Assembly: GCF_029338515.1 (NCBI RefSeq)
Contig: NZ_CP119988.1
Span: 1,798,001 to 1,862,000 of the forward strand
Length of the DNA stretch: 64,000 nt
Source of the DNA: Haloglomus litoreum
GTDB taxonomy: Archaea; Halobacteriota; Halobacteria; Halobacteriales; Haloarculaceae
Direction of reading: 5' to 3'
Part shown: positions 1-9,605 of the stretch, piece by piece
Layout: the number at the start of each line of letters is the position of its first letter
Position numbering within the stretch: the stretch's first letter is position 1
Notes under the pieces: model-generated
Database searches by the model: none
The model's input: only the letters and a program-made list of their open reading frames with translations
What the model was told of the DNA's origin: nothing
Position numbers and translations under genes: made by a program

Positions 1-1000
<1,000 letters not shown>

Positions 1001-1035
1001 GCGAGGCTGTGCCTATCGGTGGAACGAACACACTG

Positions 1036-1090
1036 ATACAATTGCAACAAACTCTTTATATGGTATACGGGCGATATTAATCGCGAATTT
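1036..1090 (+). promoter_or_regulatory. AT-rich promoter-like patch with a palindrome
   Basis: This stands out against the GC-rich surroundings. It contains CTTTATATGG (1054-1063), which reads as a good archaeal TATA element on both strands (CCATATAAAG on minus). The perfect inverted repeat GCGATATTAATCGC at 1071-1084 lies where an operator over a start site would sit. No convincing gene starts just downstream on either strand: the next plus gene begins at 1371. It may be the abandoned promoter of a lost gene. Confidence 0.4.
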
Positions 1091-1116
1091 CTACAACATG
1101 TGCCGGGAGTCCCGTT

Positions 1117-1236
1117 CTATGAATTTCTACCGCTGTCTCCCGATGTCGTCGACCAGCCCCCCAGCCGTTCGACCGCGTCGACGGCACCGGTCCCGGAGAC
1201 GTAGGTGATGGGCTCGACGCCGTAGGCGCCGCGGTG
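1117..1236 (-). pseudogene. Possible decayed coding remnant
   Basis: The 1001-1370 interval lacks an intact gene. On the minus strand, from about 1236 to a TAG at 1117-1119, one frame reads like genuine haloarchaeal protein (GAYGVEPITYVSGTGAVDAV...) with GC or G-ending codons almost throughout. The frame loses protein-like character upstream of about 1240, where the neighbouring frame looks better (FASAFADRGGVPAVAPTAA), suggesting a frameshifted fragment. I cannot name the parent family. It could also be chance in GC-rich DNA. Confidence 0.25.
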
Positions 1237-1370
1237 GGGGCCACGGCGGGGACGCCCCCTCGGTCGGCGAACGCCGACGCGAACGCTGGGCCCCTGCTCG
1301 ACAGGCGGGGCGACGGGGCGGTCGGGCGAAGAACGGCCGGTTTATGTCGGGTCATCACGGACGTTCGACC

Positions 1371-2564
1371 ATGCAACGCCCACAGGTCGGCGAGCTATCG
1401 CCACCGGACCGGCTGCTGATGGGCCCCGGCCCGAGCGAGGTCCATCCGCGGACGCTCCGCGCGATGGCTGCGCCCCCCGTCGGCCACCTCGACCCCGCGT
1501 TCATCGAGGTGATGGACGAGACACAGGAACTGCTGCGCCACGTCCTCCGGACCGAGAACCAGTGGACCATCCCGGTCTCCGGGACCGGGAGCGCGTCGAT
1601 GGAGGCCGCCATCGGAAACCTCACCCGCCCCGGCGACACGGTGCTGGTCCCGTCGAACGGCTACTTCGGTGACCGGATGGCCGCGATGGTCCGGCGCGCC
1701 GGCGGCGAGCCCGTCCGCGTCGACGCGCCGTGGGGCGAGCCGCTCGACCCCGACGACGTGAACGAGGCGTTCGCCGAGCACGACCCGGACCTGTTCGGCT
1801 TCGTCCACGCCGAGACCTCCACCGGCGTCAAGCAGCCCGACGTGCCCGCACTCACCGACATCGCCCATGACAACGACGCGCTGGTCATCGCGGACGTGGT
1901 CACGTCGCTGGGCGGCGTCGAGTTCCGGATGGACGAGTGGGGCGTCGATGCGGCCTACTCGGCCGGCCAGAAGTGCCTCTCCTGCCCGCCCGGCGCGTCG
2001 CCGCTCTCGCTCAACGGCCGCGCGATGGAGCGGGTCCAGTCCCGCGAGGAGCGGCCCCGCTCGTGGTACCTGGACCTCACGCTGCTGGACGAGTACTGGG
2101 GCGACGAGCGCGCGTACCATCACACCGCCCCCGTCTCGAACGTCTACGCGCTCCGTGAGTCCCTCCGGCTCGTCGTCGAGGAGGGGCTCGAGGAGCGCTG
2201 GGCCCGCCACGAGCGGGTCGCGGGCGCGCTCCGCGAGGGGCTGGCCGCGATGGGCCTGGAACCGGTCGCCGAGCCGGACTGGTGGCTCCCCTCGCTCAAC
2301 ACCGCCCGCCTCCCCGAGACCGCCCACGTCGAACCCGGCGACGTCATCGACCGGATGCTCCACGAGCACGACATCGAGATCGCCGGCGGGCTCGGGGACC
2401 TCGCGGGGGAGGTACTCCGCGTGGGCTGTATGGGCCACGGTGCCCGCCCGGACAACGTGACCGCGCTCGTCGCCGCGCTGGGCGACTCGCTGCTCGCGCT
2501 GGGCGTCGATGTCGACGCGGACGCCGGGCTGAGTACGGTCCGGGCGTCGCTCCGCGAGTCGTAG
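1371..2564 (+). CDS. Class V PLP aminotransferase (alanine-glyoxylate/serine-pyruvate type)
   Basis: 397 residues from ATG 1371. It opens with the family's LLMGPGPSEVHPR segment and has the PLP-binding Asp context VIADVVTSLGG and the Schiff-base lysine in SAGQKCLSCPPG (about K201). This fits the AGXT/SPT subgroup, which transaminates alanine, serine or glyoxylate. Start choice: ATG 1344 would add 9 residues, but it lies in a TTTATG element that looks like the TATA box for a leaderless message beginning at 1371. It appears monocistronic. The exact substrate cannot be told from sequence. Confidence 0.92.
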   Translation: MQRPQVGELSPPDRLLMGPGPSEVHPRTLRAMAAPPVGHLDPAFIEVMDETQELLRHVLRTENQWTIPVSGTGSASMEAAIGNLTRPGDTVLVPSNGYFGDRMAAMVRRAGGEPVRVDAPWGEPLDPDDVNEAFAEHDPDLFGFVHAETSTGVKQPDVPALTDIAHDNDALVIADVVTSLGGVEFRMDEWGVDAAYSAGQKCLSCPPGASPLSLNGRAMERVQSREERPRSWYLDLTLLDEYWGDERAYHHTAPVSNVYALRESLRLVVEEGLEERWARHERVAGALREGLAAMGLEPVAEPDWWLPSLNTARLPETAHVEPGDVIDRMLHEHDIEIAGGLGDLAGEVLRVGCMGHGARPDNVTALVAALGDSLLALGVDVDADAGLSTVRASLRES

Positions 2565-2663
2565 GGCCGCCGTGGGCGACGGGCGGGCGGGACGGCCGCC
2601 GGTCCGGTCGCACACTACTCCAACACGGCGACCTTTTGCGCACCGACCACCAACGGAGGGCCA

Positions 2664-4631
2664 GTGACCGATTCGCAGGAGGAGGACGCCGAGGAGGACG
2701 CGGAGCAGGGACCCGAGGGCGACGGCTCCGAGCAGCCGGCCCCCGACCTCCCCATCGATGCGTTCTACGACCTGCTGGAGGACCGCGAGCGGCCGGTCGT
2801 CACCGCGACGGAGGTCGCCACCGCGCTCGACTGCTCGCACGCCGACGCCGAGGACGCCCTCGCGGCCCTCGTCGCCGAGGGCCGGGTCCGGCGCCAGGCC
2901 GTCGAGAACGACCCCGTCGTCTGGTACCCGACCGATTGGAAGGAGACGCAGGGCCGCGAGCGGAGCGTCGTCTTCCCGAACCGCCGCGAGATCATCGTCG
3001 ACCAGCCGAGTCAGTTCACCCGCGCGCAGCTCTCGACGTTCGCGCGGCTGGAGGACGTCAACGGTGAGCGGGGCTACCGGTACGTCGTCCGCGAGGACGA
3101 CATCTGGCGCGCGCCACAGGAGACGTTCGAGGCGCTGCAGCGCTCGATGCGGCAGGCGCTCGGCGGGCGGTACGAGGCGCTAGAGGAGTGGGCCGAGGGC
3201 CAGTGGGAGCGCGCCCGCAAGTTCCGACTCTACACCCACGACGAGGGCTACGTCGTGCTGGCCGCGGCGAGCGCGGACCTGCTGGGCAACGTCGCCGAGC
3301 AGCACCTGGACGAGGGCGTCCTCCGGGCGCGCATCGGCGACACGGAGGCCTGGGTCGCGGAGGACCGCACCGCCGAGGTCAAGCGGACGCTGTACGAGGC
3401 CGGCTACCCGGTGCTGGACGAGCGCTCGCTGGACGAGGGCGACGACCTGCCGCTGGACCTGCACCTCCGATTGCGCGACTACCAGAACGACTGGGTCAAG
3501 CGGTTCATCAGCAAGGGCTCGGGCGTGCTCGTCGGGCCGCCCGGCTCCGGGAAGACGGTCGCGGCGATGGGCATCATGGCGGCCATCGAGGGCGAGACGC
3601 TGATCCTCGTCCCGTCGCGCGAACTGGCGAGCCAGTGGCACGACGAACTCCTCGCGAACACCTCGCTCACCGAGGAGCAGGTCGGGGAGTACCACGGTGG
3701 CCGCAAGGAGGTGCGTCCGGTGACCATCGCCACCTACCAGACCGCGGGGATGGACCGCCACCGGCACCTGTTCGACGACCGCAAGTGGGGGCTCATCGTC
3801 TACGACGAGGTACACCACATCCCGGCACCCATCGCCAGGCGGAGCGCACAGCTCCAGACGAAGCACCGGCTGGGCCTCAGCGCGAGCCCCATCCGGGAGG
3901 ACGAGAAGGAGGACGAGATCTACACCCTCGTCGGCCCGCCGGTCGGCACGGACTGGGAGGCGCTGTTCGAGGCCGGCTACGTCGCCGAGCCCGAGGTGGA
4001 GATTCGGTTCGTCCCGTGGGCGAGCGACCTCCACGAGGACGAGTACGCCGCCGCACACGGTCACGAGCGCCGGATGGTCGCAGCGACCAACCCGGCGAAG
4101 GCCGCCGAGATCGAGGCCACCCGTCGCGACCACGTCGGCGAGAAGACCCTCATCTTCGTCGAGTACATCGACCAGGGGAACGCGCTGGCCGAGGAACTCA
4201 ACGTCCCGTTCGTGAGCGGCGAGACGCCCCACGCCCGCCGGCGGAAGCTGTTCGAGGAGTTCCGGACCGGGCCACGCGACGCGCTCATCGTCAGTCGCGT
4301 CGGCGACGAGGGCATCGACCTCCCCGGCGCGGAGGTGGCCATCGCCGCCTCGGGGCTGGGTGGCTCCCGGCGACAGGGCGCCCAGCGCGCCGGCCGGACG
4401 ATGCGCCCCGTCGGGAAGGCGCGGATGTACGTGCTGGCGACGCGCGGGACGAGAGAGGAGGAGTTCGCCCGCCAGCGAACCCGCCACCTGGCCGCGAAGG
4501 GCGTCCGGGTCCGCGAGCGCGACAGCGCGGCCTGGTCGTTCGAGGCGGGCGAGGCGACGCAGGTCGAGGACGAGGCCGGGTCGGCGGGCGCCGACGGCGG
4601 AGTGGGCCCTGGGACGGGGGACGGCGGCTGA
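2664..4631 (+). CDS. XPB/Rad25-like superfamily 2 DNA helicase
   Basis: 655 residues from GTG 2664, preceded by a GGAGGG Shine-Dalgarno. The N-terminus is acidic and is followed by a winged-helix-like segment (about residues 45-92). The helicase core has Walker A GPPGSGKT near residue 290, motif II as DEVHH near 380, motif III SASP near 410, motif V RVGDEGIDLPG near 545 and motif VI QRAGRTMRP near 575. The DEVHH box and layout match archaeal XPB homologues, ATP-dependent DNA translocases tied to repair and transcription. The stop overlaps the next gene by one base. The short acidic/glycine-rich tail is typical of halophiles. Confidence 0.9.
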   Translation: MTDSQEEDAEEDAEQGPEGDGSEQPAPDLPIDAFYDLLEDRERPVVTATEVATALDCSHADAEDALAALVAEGRVRRQAVENDPVVWYPTDWKETQGRERSVVFPNRREIIVDQPSQFTRAQLSTFARLEDVNGERGYRYVVREDDIWRAPQETFEALQRSMRQALGGRYEALEEWAEGQWERARKFRLYTHDEGYVVLAAASADLLGNVAEQHLDEGVLRARIGDTEAWVAEDRTAEVKRTLYEAGYPVLDERSLDEGDDLPLDLHLRLRDYQNDWVKRFISKGSGVLVGPPGSGKTVAAMGIMAAIEGETLILVPSRELASQWHDELLANTSLTEEQVGEYHGGRKEVRPVTIATYQTAGMDRHRHLFDDRKWGLIVYDEVHHIPAPIARRSAQLQTKHRLGLSASPIREDEKEDEIYTLVGPPVGTDWEALFEAGYVAEPEVEIRFVPWASDLHEDEYAAAHGHERRMVAATNPAKAAEIEATRRDHVGEKTLIFVEYIDQGNALAEELNVPFVSGETPHARRRKLFEEFRTGPRDALIVSRVGDEGIDLPGAEVAIAASGLGGSRRQGAQRAGRTMRPVGKARMYVLATRGTREEEFARQRTRHLAAKGVRVRERDSAAWSFEAGEATQVEDEAGSAGADGGVGPGTGDGG

Positions 4632-5089
4632 TGGGCCGGGTCCGCCGCCGGACGCGCATCGCCGCGCCACGCGAGCGCGTGTTCGACCTCGCACGGCACG
4701 TCGAGGCCCACGTCGCCACGATGCCCGACGAGCGGGCGCTCCAGGGGTCCGGCCTGCTCGAACTCGGGGACCGGGTCACCTTCCGCCAGCGCCAGTTCGG
4801 CGTCCCGTTCGAACTCACCGCGGAGGTGGTCGCCATGGACCGTCCCCGCTCGTTCCGTGACGAGCAGGTCGAGGGCGTCTTCGGCGCACTCACCCACGAA
4901 CACAGGTTCGAACGCGACGGCGACGCGACCGTGATGACCGACGACGTGCGGTTCGAGCCCCCGTTCGGGCCGCTCGGGCCGCTCGTCGAGCCGGTGGCCA
5001 AGCACCGGCTCCGCCGGCTCGTCGACTACCACGCCGAGGCGCTGAAGGCGGTCGCCGAGGGCGACGAGTGGCGGCGCTTCCTGGAGTGA
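4631..5089 (+). CDS. SRPBCC (START-like) family protein
   Basis: 152 residues. Its ATG shares the A of the upstream helicase TGA (TGATG), so the two are co-translated. The N-terminus reads as the first beta strand of the SRPBCC fold (RRRTRIAAPRERVFDLARHV), with FRDEQVEGVFGALTHEHRF in the middle and a long C-terminal helix from about residue 115. Members bind hydrophobic ligands or act as cyclases; no catalytic signature is visible, so function is unknown. The link to the helicase seems only transcriptional. Confidence 0.82.
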   Translation: MGRVRRRTRIAAPRERVFDLARHVEAHVATMPDERALQGSGLLELGDRVTFRQRQFGVPFELTAEVVAMDRPRSFRDEQVEGVFGALTHEHRFERDGDATVMTDDVRFEPPFGPLGPLVEPVAKHRLRRLVDYHAEALKAVAEGDEWRRFLE

Positions 5090-5129
5090 GCGGCCAAACT
5101 ACAAGCCACCACCCCGTCAACGCCGTGGC

Positions 5130-5705
5130 GTGAGCGACGACACAGAGTCGGCGACGGACGACGGCACCGGGAGCACGGACCCGGAGGACATCGGTCGCGG
5201 TCGCCGTCACGAGCGACTGGCACGCCATCCGACACCCGGGCCGAAGAACTCGCTGCAGCACTGGCGCGAGGCCAAGTCCATCCCCACCGTCGTCGTCAAC
5301 TACATCTTCGTCCTCGTGGCACGGCTGGCGCCCGCGCTCCCCGTGAAGGCGTGGGCGCTGCGGCGTATCGGCGTCACGGTCGGGGAGGGGGTGTCGTGGG
5401 GGCTGGAGGCGACGCCGGACGTCTTCTGGCCCGAACTCGTGACGCTGGAGGACCACGTCATCGTCGGCTACGACGCGACGCTGCTGTGCCACGAGTTCCT
5501 GCAGGACGAGTACCGGACCGGCGAGGTCGTCCTCCGCGAGCGGGCGATGCTCGGCGCGGGCGCCGTCGTCCTGCCGGGCGTCGAGATCGGCGAGGGGGCA
5601 CAGGTCGCGGCCAACTCGCTCGTCGCCGAGGACGTGCCCGCGGGCGAGACGTGGGCCGGGGTGCCGGCCGAACCCGTCGGTGACGACGGAACGGCCACGG
5701 AGTGA
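5130..5705 (+). CDS. Left-handed beta-helix (hexapeptide) acyltransferase
   Basis: 191 residues from GTG 5130. The N-terminal 40 residues are polar and acidic, then a hydrophobic stretch (VNYIFVLVARLAPALPV) could sit at the membrane. From about residue 80 come hexapeptide-type repeats (VTLEDHVIVGYDA, RAMLGAGAVVLPGVEIGEGAQVAANS) ending in the AGVPAEPV motif common in acetyltransferases of the LbetaH superfamily. These O- or N-acylate sugars or small molecules using acyl-CoA. The histidine in LLCHEF is a plausible catalytic base. Substrate unknown. Confidence 0.85.
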   Translation: MSDDTESATDDGTGSTDPEDIGRGRRHERLARHPTPGPKNSLQHWREAKSIPTVVVNYIFVLVARLAPALPVKAWALRRIGVTVGEGVSWGLEATPDVFWPELVTLEDHVIVGYDATLLCHEFLQDEYRTGEVVLRERAMLGAGAVVLPGVEIGEGAQVAANSLVAEDVPAGETWAGVPAEPVGDDGTATE

Positions 5706-5717
5706 GGGGCCGGCAGG

Positions 5718-6515
5718 TCAGTCCCGGATGCGGACGATGCCGTTCTTGAACACCTGCCTGTTGGGCACGACGAACTCCCGGCCGTCGCTCTCGATGCGGG
5801 TGACGAGGACGTCCACCTCCTGGACGATGCCGCGCTGGCCGTCGATGACGACCTCGTCGCCGATGGTGTAGGGCTCGTTGAGGACGAGGAAGATGCCGGC
5901 GGCGCCCGAGGCGAGCATATCCGAGAACGCCAGGCCGCCGATGAAGAACACGCCGAAGGCGTACGCCGCCAGCAGGATGAGGAGCGCGGCGGTCACGACG
6001 CCGAGTTGGCCGAGCGCGATGAGCGCCGCGATGTAGAAGATGCTGTACTTGACGACGAGCGGGAGCGCGTTCACCTCCGGCAGTTTGACCGAGCGGAGCC
6101 GCTCGCTCACCACGAGTTCGGCCTTGTCGCCGAGGATGAGGCCCGTGATGACGACCAGCGCGGCGATGAAGAGGCTCGGGAGGAAGTCGGTCAGGCCCGT
6201 GATGAAGATGCCGGCGTTCACGACGCCCGCGACCCGGAGGGCGAAGATGGTGCCGACGACGACGATGAACAGGCCCGACAGGCGCGAGACGAGTTTCACC
6301 GTCGAGGTGCCGAGCCGACGTGCGGTCCGCTCGAACAGGGTCCCCTCGACCTCGTCGGGGACGCCCGCGTCGGTCAGCAGGCTGTTGAGGAGGCGCGTGA
6401 CGGCGATGCCGATGACGAGTGCCGTGACGACGATGAGGCTCGCGACGAAGAGATCGAGCTCGCTGGTGAGCAGGCGTCTGAGCAGTTGCCGCAGTTCGGC
6501 GATCTGCGCGACCAT
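5718..6515 (-). CDS. MscS-type mechanosensitive channel
   Basis: 265 residues with hydrophobic segments at about 20-42, 65-88, 92-112 and 128-165, then the MscS beta domain signature LNEPYTIGDEVVIDGQRG and a short C-terminus ending VFKNGIVRIRD. The pore helix region is glycine/alanine rich, as in small-conductance channels. It starts 3 nt after the dacZ stop and is almost certainly co-transcribed with it. MscS channels release osmolytes on hypo-osmotic shock; pairing with c-di-AMP synthesis suggests a shared osmotic role (inference). Confidence 0.93.
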   Translation of the reverse strand: MVAQIAELRQLLRRLLTSELDLFVASLIVVTALVIGIAVTRLLNSLLTDAGVPDEVEGTLFERTARRLGTSTVKLVSRLSGLFIVVVGTIFALRVAGVVNAGIFITGLTDFLPSLFIAALVVITGLILGDKAELVVSERLRSVKLPEVNALPLVVKYSIFYIAALIALGQLGVVTAALLILLAAYAFGVFFIGGLAFSDMLASGAAGIFLVLNEPYTIGDEVVIDGQRGIVQEVDVLVTRIESDGREFVVPNRQVFKNGIVRIRD

Positions 6516-6518
6516 GGC

Positions 6519-7328
6519 TCAGTAGTCCTCCGGGTCGATCTCCAGCACCAGTTCCCCGCCGGAGAAGGCCCGCACCAGCCCGTCGGACTCGGAGAGGACG
6601 ATGGCGACGGCGTTCGTGTCGCGCGTGATGGCGCCGCCGGCCATGTGCCGGGCCCCGAGGCCCTTCGGGATGTCGACGCCCTCGGCGGAGGGTTCGAGGT
6701 AGCGGTACGCGGAGACGATCTTCCCCGAGTCCGAGATGATGAAGGCGCCGTCCAGCCGGGAGAACTCCTTCAGCATCACGTTCACGATGGGGTCGCCGAC
6801 GTGGACGTGGCTCTTCTCGAACGGGTTGTACGAGAGGGGGCGGGACTTGTTCATCACCTTGCCCGCGTCGCCGACGACGAACAGCGCGCCGACAGGTTTG
6901 CCCTTCTGGCCCTTCTTCCCGAGTTCGATTGCCACCTCCAGCACGTCCCGGATCACGGAGGCCTCGGCCCGGCTGTCCGCGAACAGTTCGTAGACGCCCG
7001 AGCGGGCGAAGTCGCCCGCCCGCACCCGGACGAGGCTGTCGATGTCCTCGGCGAAGGTCTTCGCCGCACACAGCACGGCGTCACCCTCCTCGATGAGGCC
7101 GTTCTCCAGCGCGCCCTCCAGTCCGAAGCGGATGCGCTGGGCCACGTCCGCGAACTCGAGCGGGAGTTCGACGTAGTGCTCGGCGTCGATGGCGTTCTCG
7201 CCGGCCACCACGACGACGGGCTTCTCGGCCTCGGCGACCCGTTCGTAGTACGACCCGCTCGGGCTGAACAGCAGCACGGCTTCCACGCCGTCCGTCATCT
7301 CGCCGACCAGGTCGCGCAGGTCGCTCAT
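6519..7328 (-). CDS. dacZ: Diadenylate cyclase, DisA_N domain (c-di-AMP synthase)
   Basis: 269 residues from ATG 7328. The in-frame ATG at 7352 is less likely, because a CATAAACC TATA-like element lies about 30 nt upstream of 7328. The C-terminal half holds the DAC domain with the catalytic motifs DGAFII (near residue 195) and GARHMAG (near 230), where the classical second motif is GxRHRAA. The N-terminal domain of about 120 residues matches the archaeal DacZ layout. It makes c-di-AMP from two ATP. In Haloferax volcanii c-di-AMP is linked to osmotic homeostasis. First gene of a two-gene operon with the MscS channel. Confidence 0.93.
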   Translation of the reverse strand: MSDLRDLVGEMTDGVEAVLLFSPSGSYYERVAEAEKPVVVVAGENAIDAEHYVELPLEFADVAQRIRFGLEGALENGLIEEGDAVLCAAKTFAEDIDSLVRVRAGDFARSGVYELFADSRAEASVIRDVLEVAIELGKKGQKGKPVGALFVVGDAGKVMNKSRPLSYNPFEKSHVHVGDPIVNVMLKEFSRLDGAFIISDSGKIVSAYRYLEPSAEGVDIPKGLGARHMAGGAITRDTNAVAIVLSESDGLVRAFSGGELVLEIDPEDY

Positions 7329-7481
7329 CGCTCCGTACCTCTCGCACGACACGTAAGAGGTTTATGGGCCGTCAGGCGCGCGTCTCACGCGTGCCAGTTC
7401 CCCGACAGGTCCGCTCGAGGGGATGGTACCCGACACGGGCTCGACACCACGCTATTTGGTACCGGGGGACGAGCCACCCCC

Positions 7482-8303
7482 ATGGCCACCGACGAATCAC
7501 CGGCCACCCGGATGTACCGCCACCGCCACGACACGCTCGTCACCGAGCGGGGGGACCCCTCGGACCCGACGCTGGTCTGCGCGCACGGGACCCTGATGGA
7601 CCGGACGATGTTCGACCCGCAGCTCGACGCCCTCTCGGACGACTACCACGTCCTCGCGTACGACCTGCGCGCACGGACCGACCAGTACGCCGGCGACTAC
7701 GACCTCTACGACCTCGCCGACGACTGCGAGGCCCTCCTCGACGCGCGCGGTATCGACTCCTGCACGCTCGCGGGGATGTCGATGGGCGGCTTCACGGCAC
7801 TCCGGGTCGCCGACCGCTACCCCGAGCGGCTGGACGCCATCGTCATGGTCGACTCCATCGCGCAGCCCCACGACGAGAGCGACATCGAGCAGTACGGGGG
7901 GATGATCGACACCGCCCGCGAGATGGGCGAGGTGCCCGAGCCGATGGGCGAGACGGTCAGACACATCCTGTTCGGCGCCACCTCCAACCAGGAGCGCACC
8001 GACCTCGTCGACCGCTGGGTCCAGCGGTGGCTGACGTACCCGGGCGAGGCCGTCTACCGGGAGGTCTCCTCGTGGCTCGAACGCCCGGACTTCACCGACG
8101 AACTCTCCGCTATCGACGCTCCGGTGCTCGCCATCCACGGCGAGGAGGACACCGCACTGGAGATGGAGAAAGCGGAAGACATGGTCGAGCACCTGCCCGA
8201 CGCGCGGCTGGAGCCGATTCCAGAGGCCGGCCACTCCTCGAACACGGAGAACCCCGAGGCCGCGAACGCCGCCATCCGGGGGTTCCTGGAGGAGGTGTAC
8301 TGA
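7482..8303 (+). CDS. Alpha/beta hydrolase
   Basis: 273 residues. It shows the oxyanion HG (CAHGTLMD), the nucleophile elbow GMSMGG with Ser100, an acid in the APVLAIHGEEDTAL strand, and the catalytic His in PEAGHSSNTENP near residue 250. This is a single-domain hydrolase with a helical cap around residues 125-185. The family includes esterases, carboxylesterases and proline iminopeptidase-like enzymes; substrate not assignable. ATG 7482 is chosen because the upstream open frame loses haloarchaeal codon character, and GCTATTTGGTACC about 30 nt upstream could serve as TATA box. Confidence 0.9.
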   Translation: MATDESPATRMYRHRHDTLVTERGDPSDPTLVCAHGTLMDRTMFDPQLDALSDDYHVLAYDLRARTDQYAGDYDLYDLADDCEALLDARGIDSCTLAGMSMGGFTALRVADRYPERLDAIVMVDSIAQPHDESDIEQYGGMIDTAREMGEVPEPMGETVRHILFGATSNQERTDLVDRWVQRWLTYPGEAVYREVSSWLERPDFTDELSAIDAPVLAIHGEEDTALEMEKAEDMVEHLPDARLEPIPEAGHSSNTENPEAANAAIRGFLEEVY

Positions 8304-8320
8304 GGCCGAGGACAGCTCCC

Positions 8321-8500
8321 TCAGCAGGTCAGTCGCCCGCACTCGACGACGTTCCCGGCCTGCCGGGCGACCTCGCTCACGTCGCTGATGCCGAACACGA
8401 CGGTCGCGACCACGCTCCCGAGGATGACGGCGATGCTGACCATCATGATGACGCCGATCACCGGGCTGACTGCGCGCTCGTCATCGAACAACGTCTGCAT
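8321..8500 (-). CDS. Short type IV pilin / archaellin-like protein
   Basis: 59 residues from ATG 8500 (an ATG at 8515 would add five). It has the archaeal class III signal DDERAVSPVIGVIMMV, with prepilin peptidase cleavage expected before the AVSP segment, followed by a hydrophobic helix to about residue 38. This is the PilA N-terminal domain arrangement typical of haloarchaeal adhesion pilins. The mature part is very short and ends with two cysteines (VVECGRLTC), so it may be a minor or truncated pilin. It is a single gene between a hydrolase and tRNA-Ser. Confidence 0.82.
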   Translation of the reverse strand: MQTLFDDERAVSPVIGVIMMVSIAVILGSVVATVVFGISDVSEVARQAGNVVECGRLTC

Positions 8501-8627
8501 CCGTTGTCCATCCATGTGGAAGGCGGCTACCTGTGACTCCCACCTTGCCTCACCGCCTGCATTGAAGTTGGCGACGGGACGGACGAAGTACCCATGCCGG
8601 GTACGTGACGTTACGTATCGGAGGATG

Positions 8628-8712
8628 CGGTGGGGATGGGATTTGAACCCATGAGGCGCGAAGCGCCAGTTGCTCTCAAGGCAACCACCTTGGGCCACTC
8701 GGTCACCCCACC
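8628..8712 (-). tRNA. tRNA-Ser (anticodon UGA)
   Basis: Read on the minus strand it folds as a class II tRNA: acceptor GGTGGGG (8712-8706) pairs with CCCCACC (8635-8629), discriminator G at 8628, D stem ACC/GGT, anticodon stem GTTGC/GCAAC with loop CTTGAGA (anticodon TGA), a long variable arm GCGCTTCGCGC, and T arm ATGGG-TTCAAAT-CCCAT. The long variable arm plus UGA anticodon identify serine. CCA is not encoded. A small hairpin (GTACCC/GGGTAC, 8588-8604) lies 24 nt past the 3' end. Confidence 0.97.
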
Positions 8713-8784
8713 TCGTGCGACGATTGACCGCGGGGTCGCTAAGTCCTGTCGGTGGCGGACGCGGCGCCGTGCGGGTCCCGGCAG

Positions 8785-9546
8785 TCACTCCCCGGCCAGT
8801 TCCAGCCCACCGTCCTCGTCCGTCACCACGGTCAACCCGGAGTCGTCCAGCCACTCGGCGACGTGGCTCGGGACCGGTCGCCCGGCCGTGCGGCGCGTCT
8901 CGACCTGCAACAGCGCCTCGGCGAGGTCGGCGCCCGTCTCCAGCATGGGCAGGGACTTCAGGAAGTCCACCTCGTGGCCGGCGTCACCCGCGCGGTCCGT
9001 CAGCGTCCGCAGCGCGGGCGGCGTGTACGCCCCGTCGAAGTCGATGGGCTCGGTGAAGCCCGCGAAGTAGACCCGCCCGCCGGTCGACGGGCCGAGCACG
9101 ACCGGCGCGCGCCGGAGTTTCATCGCCGCCTCGTCGATCTCCTGCCGGGAGCAGAACGCCGCCGCCGGCTCCGTGACCGCCACGGAGGCGACCTCCTCCT
9201 GCTCCAGCAGGTGGGTGACGGTGTTGCCCGCGCGCCCGGCGAACGTCTCGCCGACCTGCACCTCGAAGCGGGCGTCGGCCGGGGCGTCGAGCGCCGATTC
9301 GAGCGCGTCCCGGACCTCCGCTTCGGCGTCGGCATCGGCGGGGACGTGCTCGTCCGGAATCGCATCATCGGGCCGGTAGTTGACGAGCAGGTCGCCGCCG
9401 CTCCCCTCGACCGCGGCGCAGATGTCACGGAGCCCGGCCGCGTACAGGTCGGCCGCCTCATCGGCCGAGAGCGGTGCGGTCTCGACGAGGTCGGGGAAGA
9501 CGAGTCCGGGACGGGGCGGGTCCGCGAGCACGCAGACGACGGTCAT
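8785..9546 (-). CDS. DUF2064-like protein (nucleotidyl/glycosyltransferase A-type fold)
   Basis: 253 residues. The segment APVVLGPSTGGRVYFAGFTEPIDF resembles the 'LGPADDGGYYLxG' block of DUF2064 proteins, which share the GT-A/nucleotidyltransferase fold (CofC, MobA-like). The N-terminus MTVVCVLADPPRPGL sits where the nucleotide-binding loop of that fold lies, but the classical lysine-rich loop is missing. The function of the haloarchaeal branch is unknown. Transcribed alone, back to back with the small membrane gene at 9606. Confidence 0.75.
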   Translation of the reverse strand: MTVVCVLADPPRPGLVFPDLVETAPLSADEAADLYAAGLRDICAAVEGSGGDLLVNYRPDDAIPDEHVPADADAEAEVRDALESALDAPADARFEVQVGETFAGRAGNTVTHLLEQEEVASVAVTEPAAAFCSRQEIDEAAMKLRRAPVVLGPSTGGRVYFAGFTEPIDFDGAYTPPALRTLTDRAGDAGHEVDFLKSLPMLETGADLAEALLQVETRRTAGRPVPSHVAEWLDDSGLTVVTDEDGGLELAGE

Positions 9547-9605
9547 ACGTCGACGTGTCGCCGACGAGTCTTGAGCTTTTTATTCCAGCGGCGTCAGCGA
9601 TGCGT

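Noticed and set aside
6006-7481. Upstream extension of the alpha/beta hydrolase through the dacZ-mscS region
   Set aside because: The extension is antisense to two well-supported genes; the ATG at 7482 starts the protein-like part.
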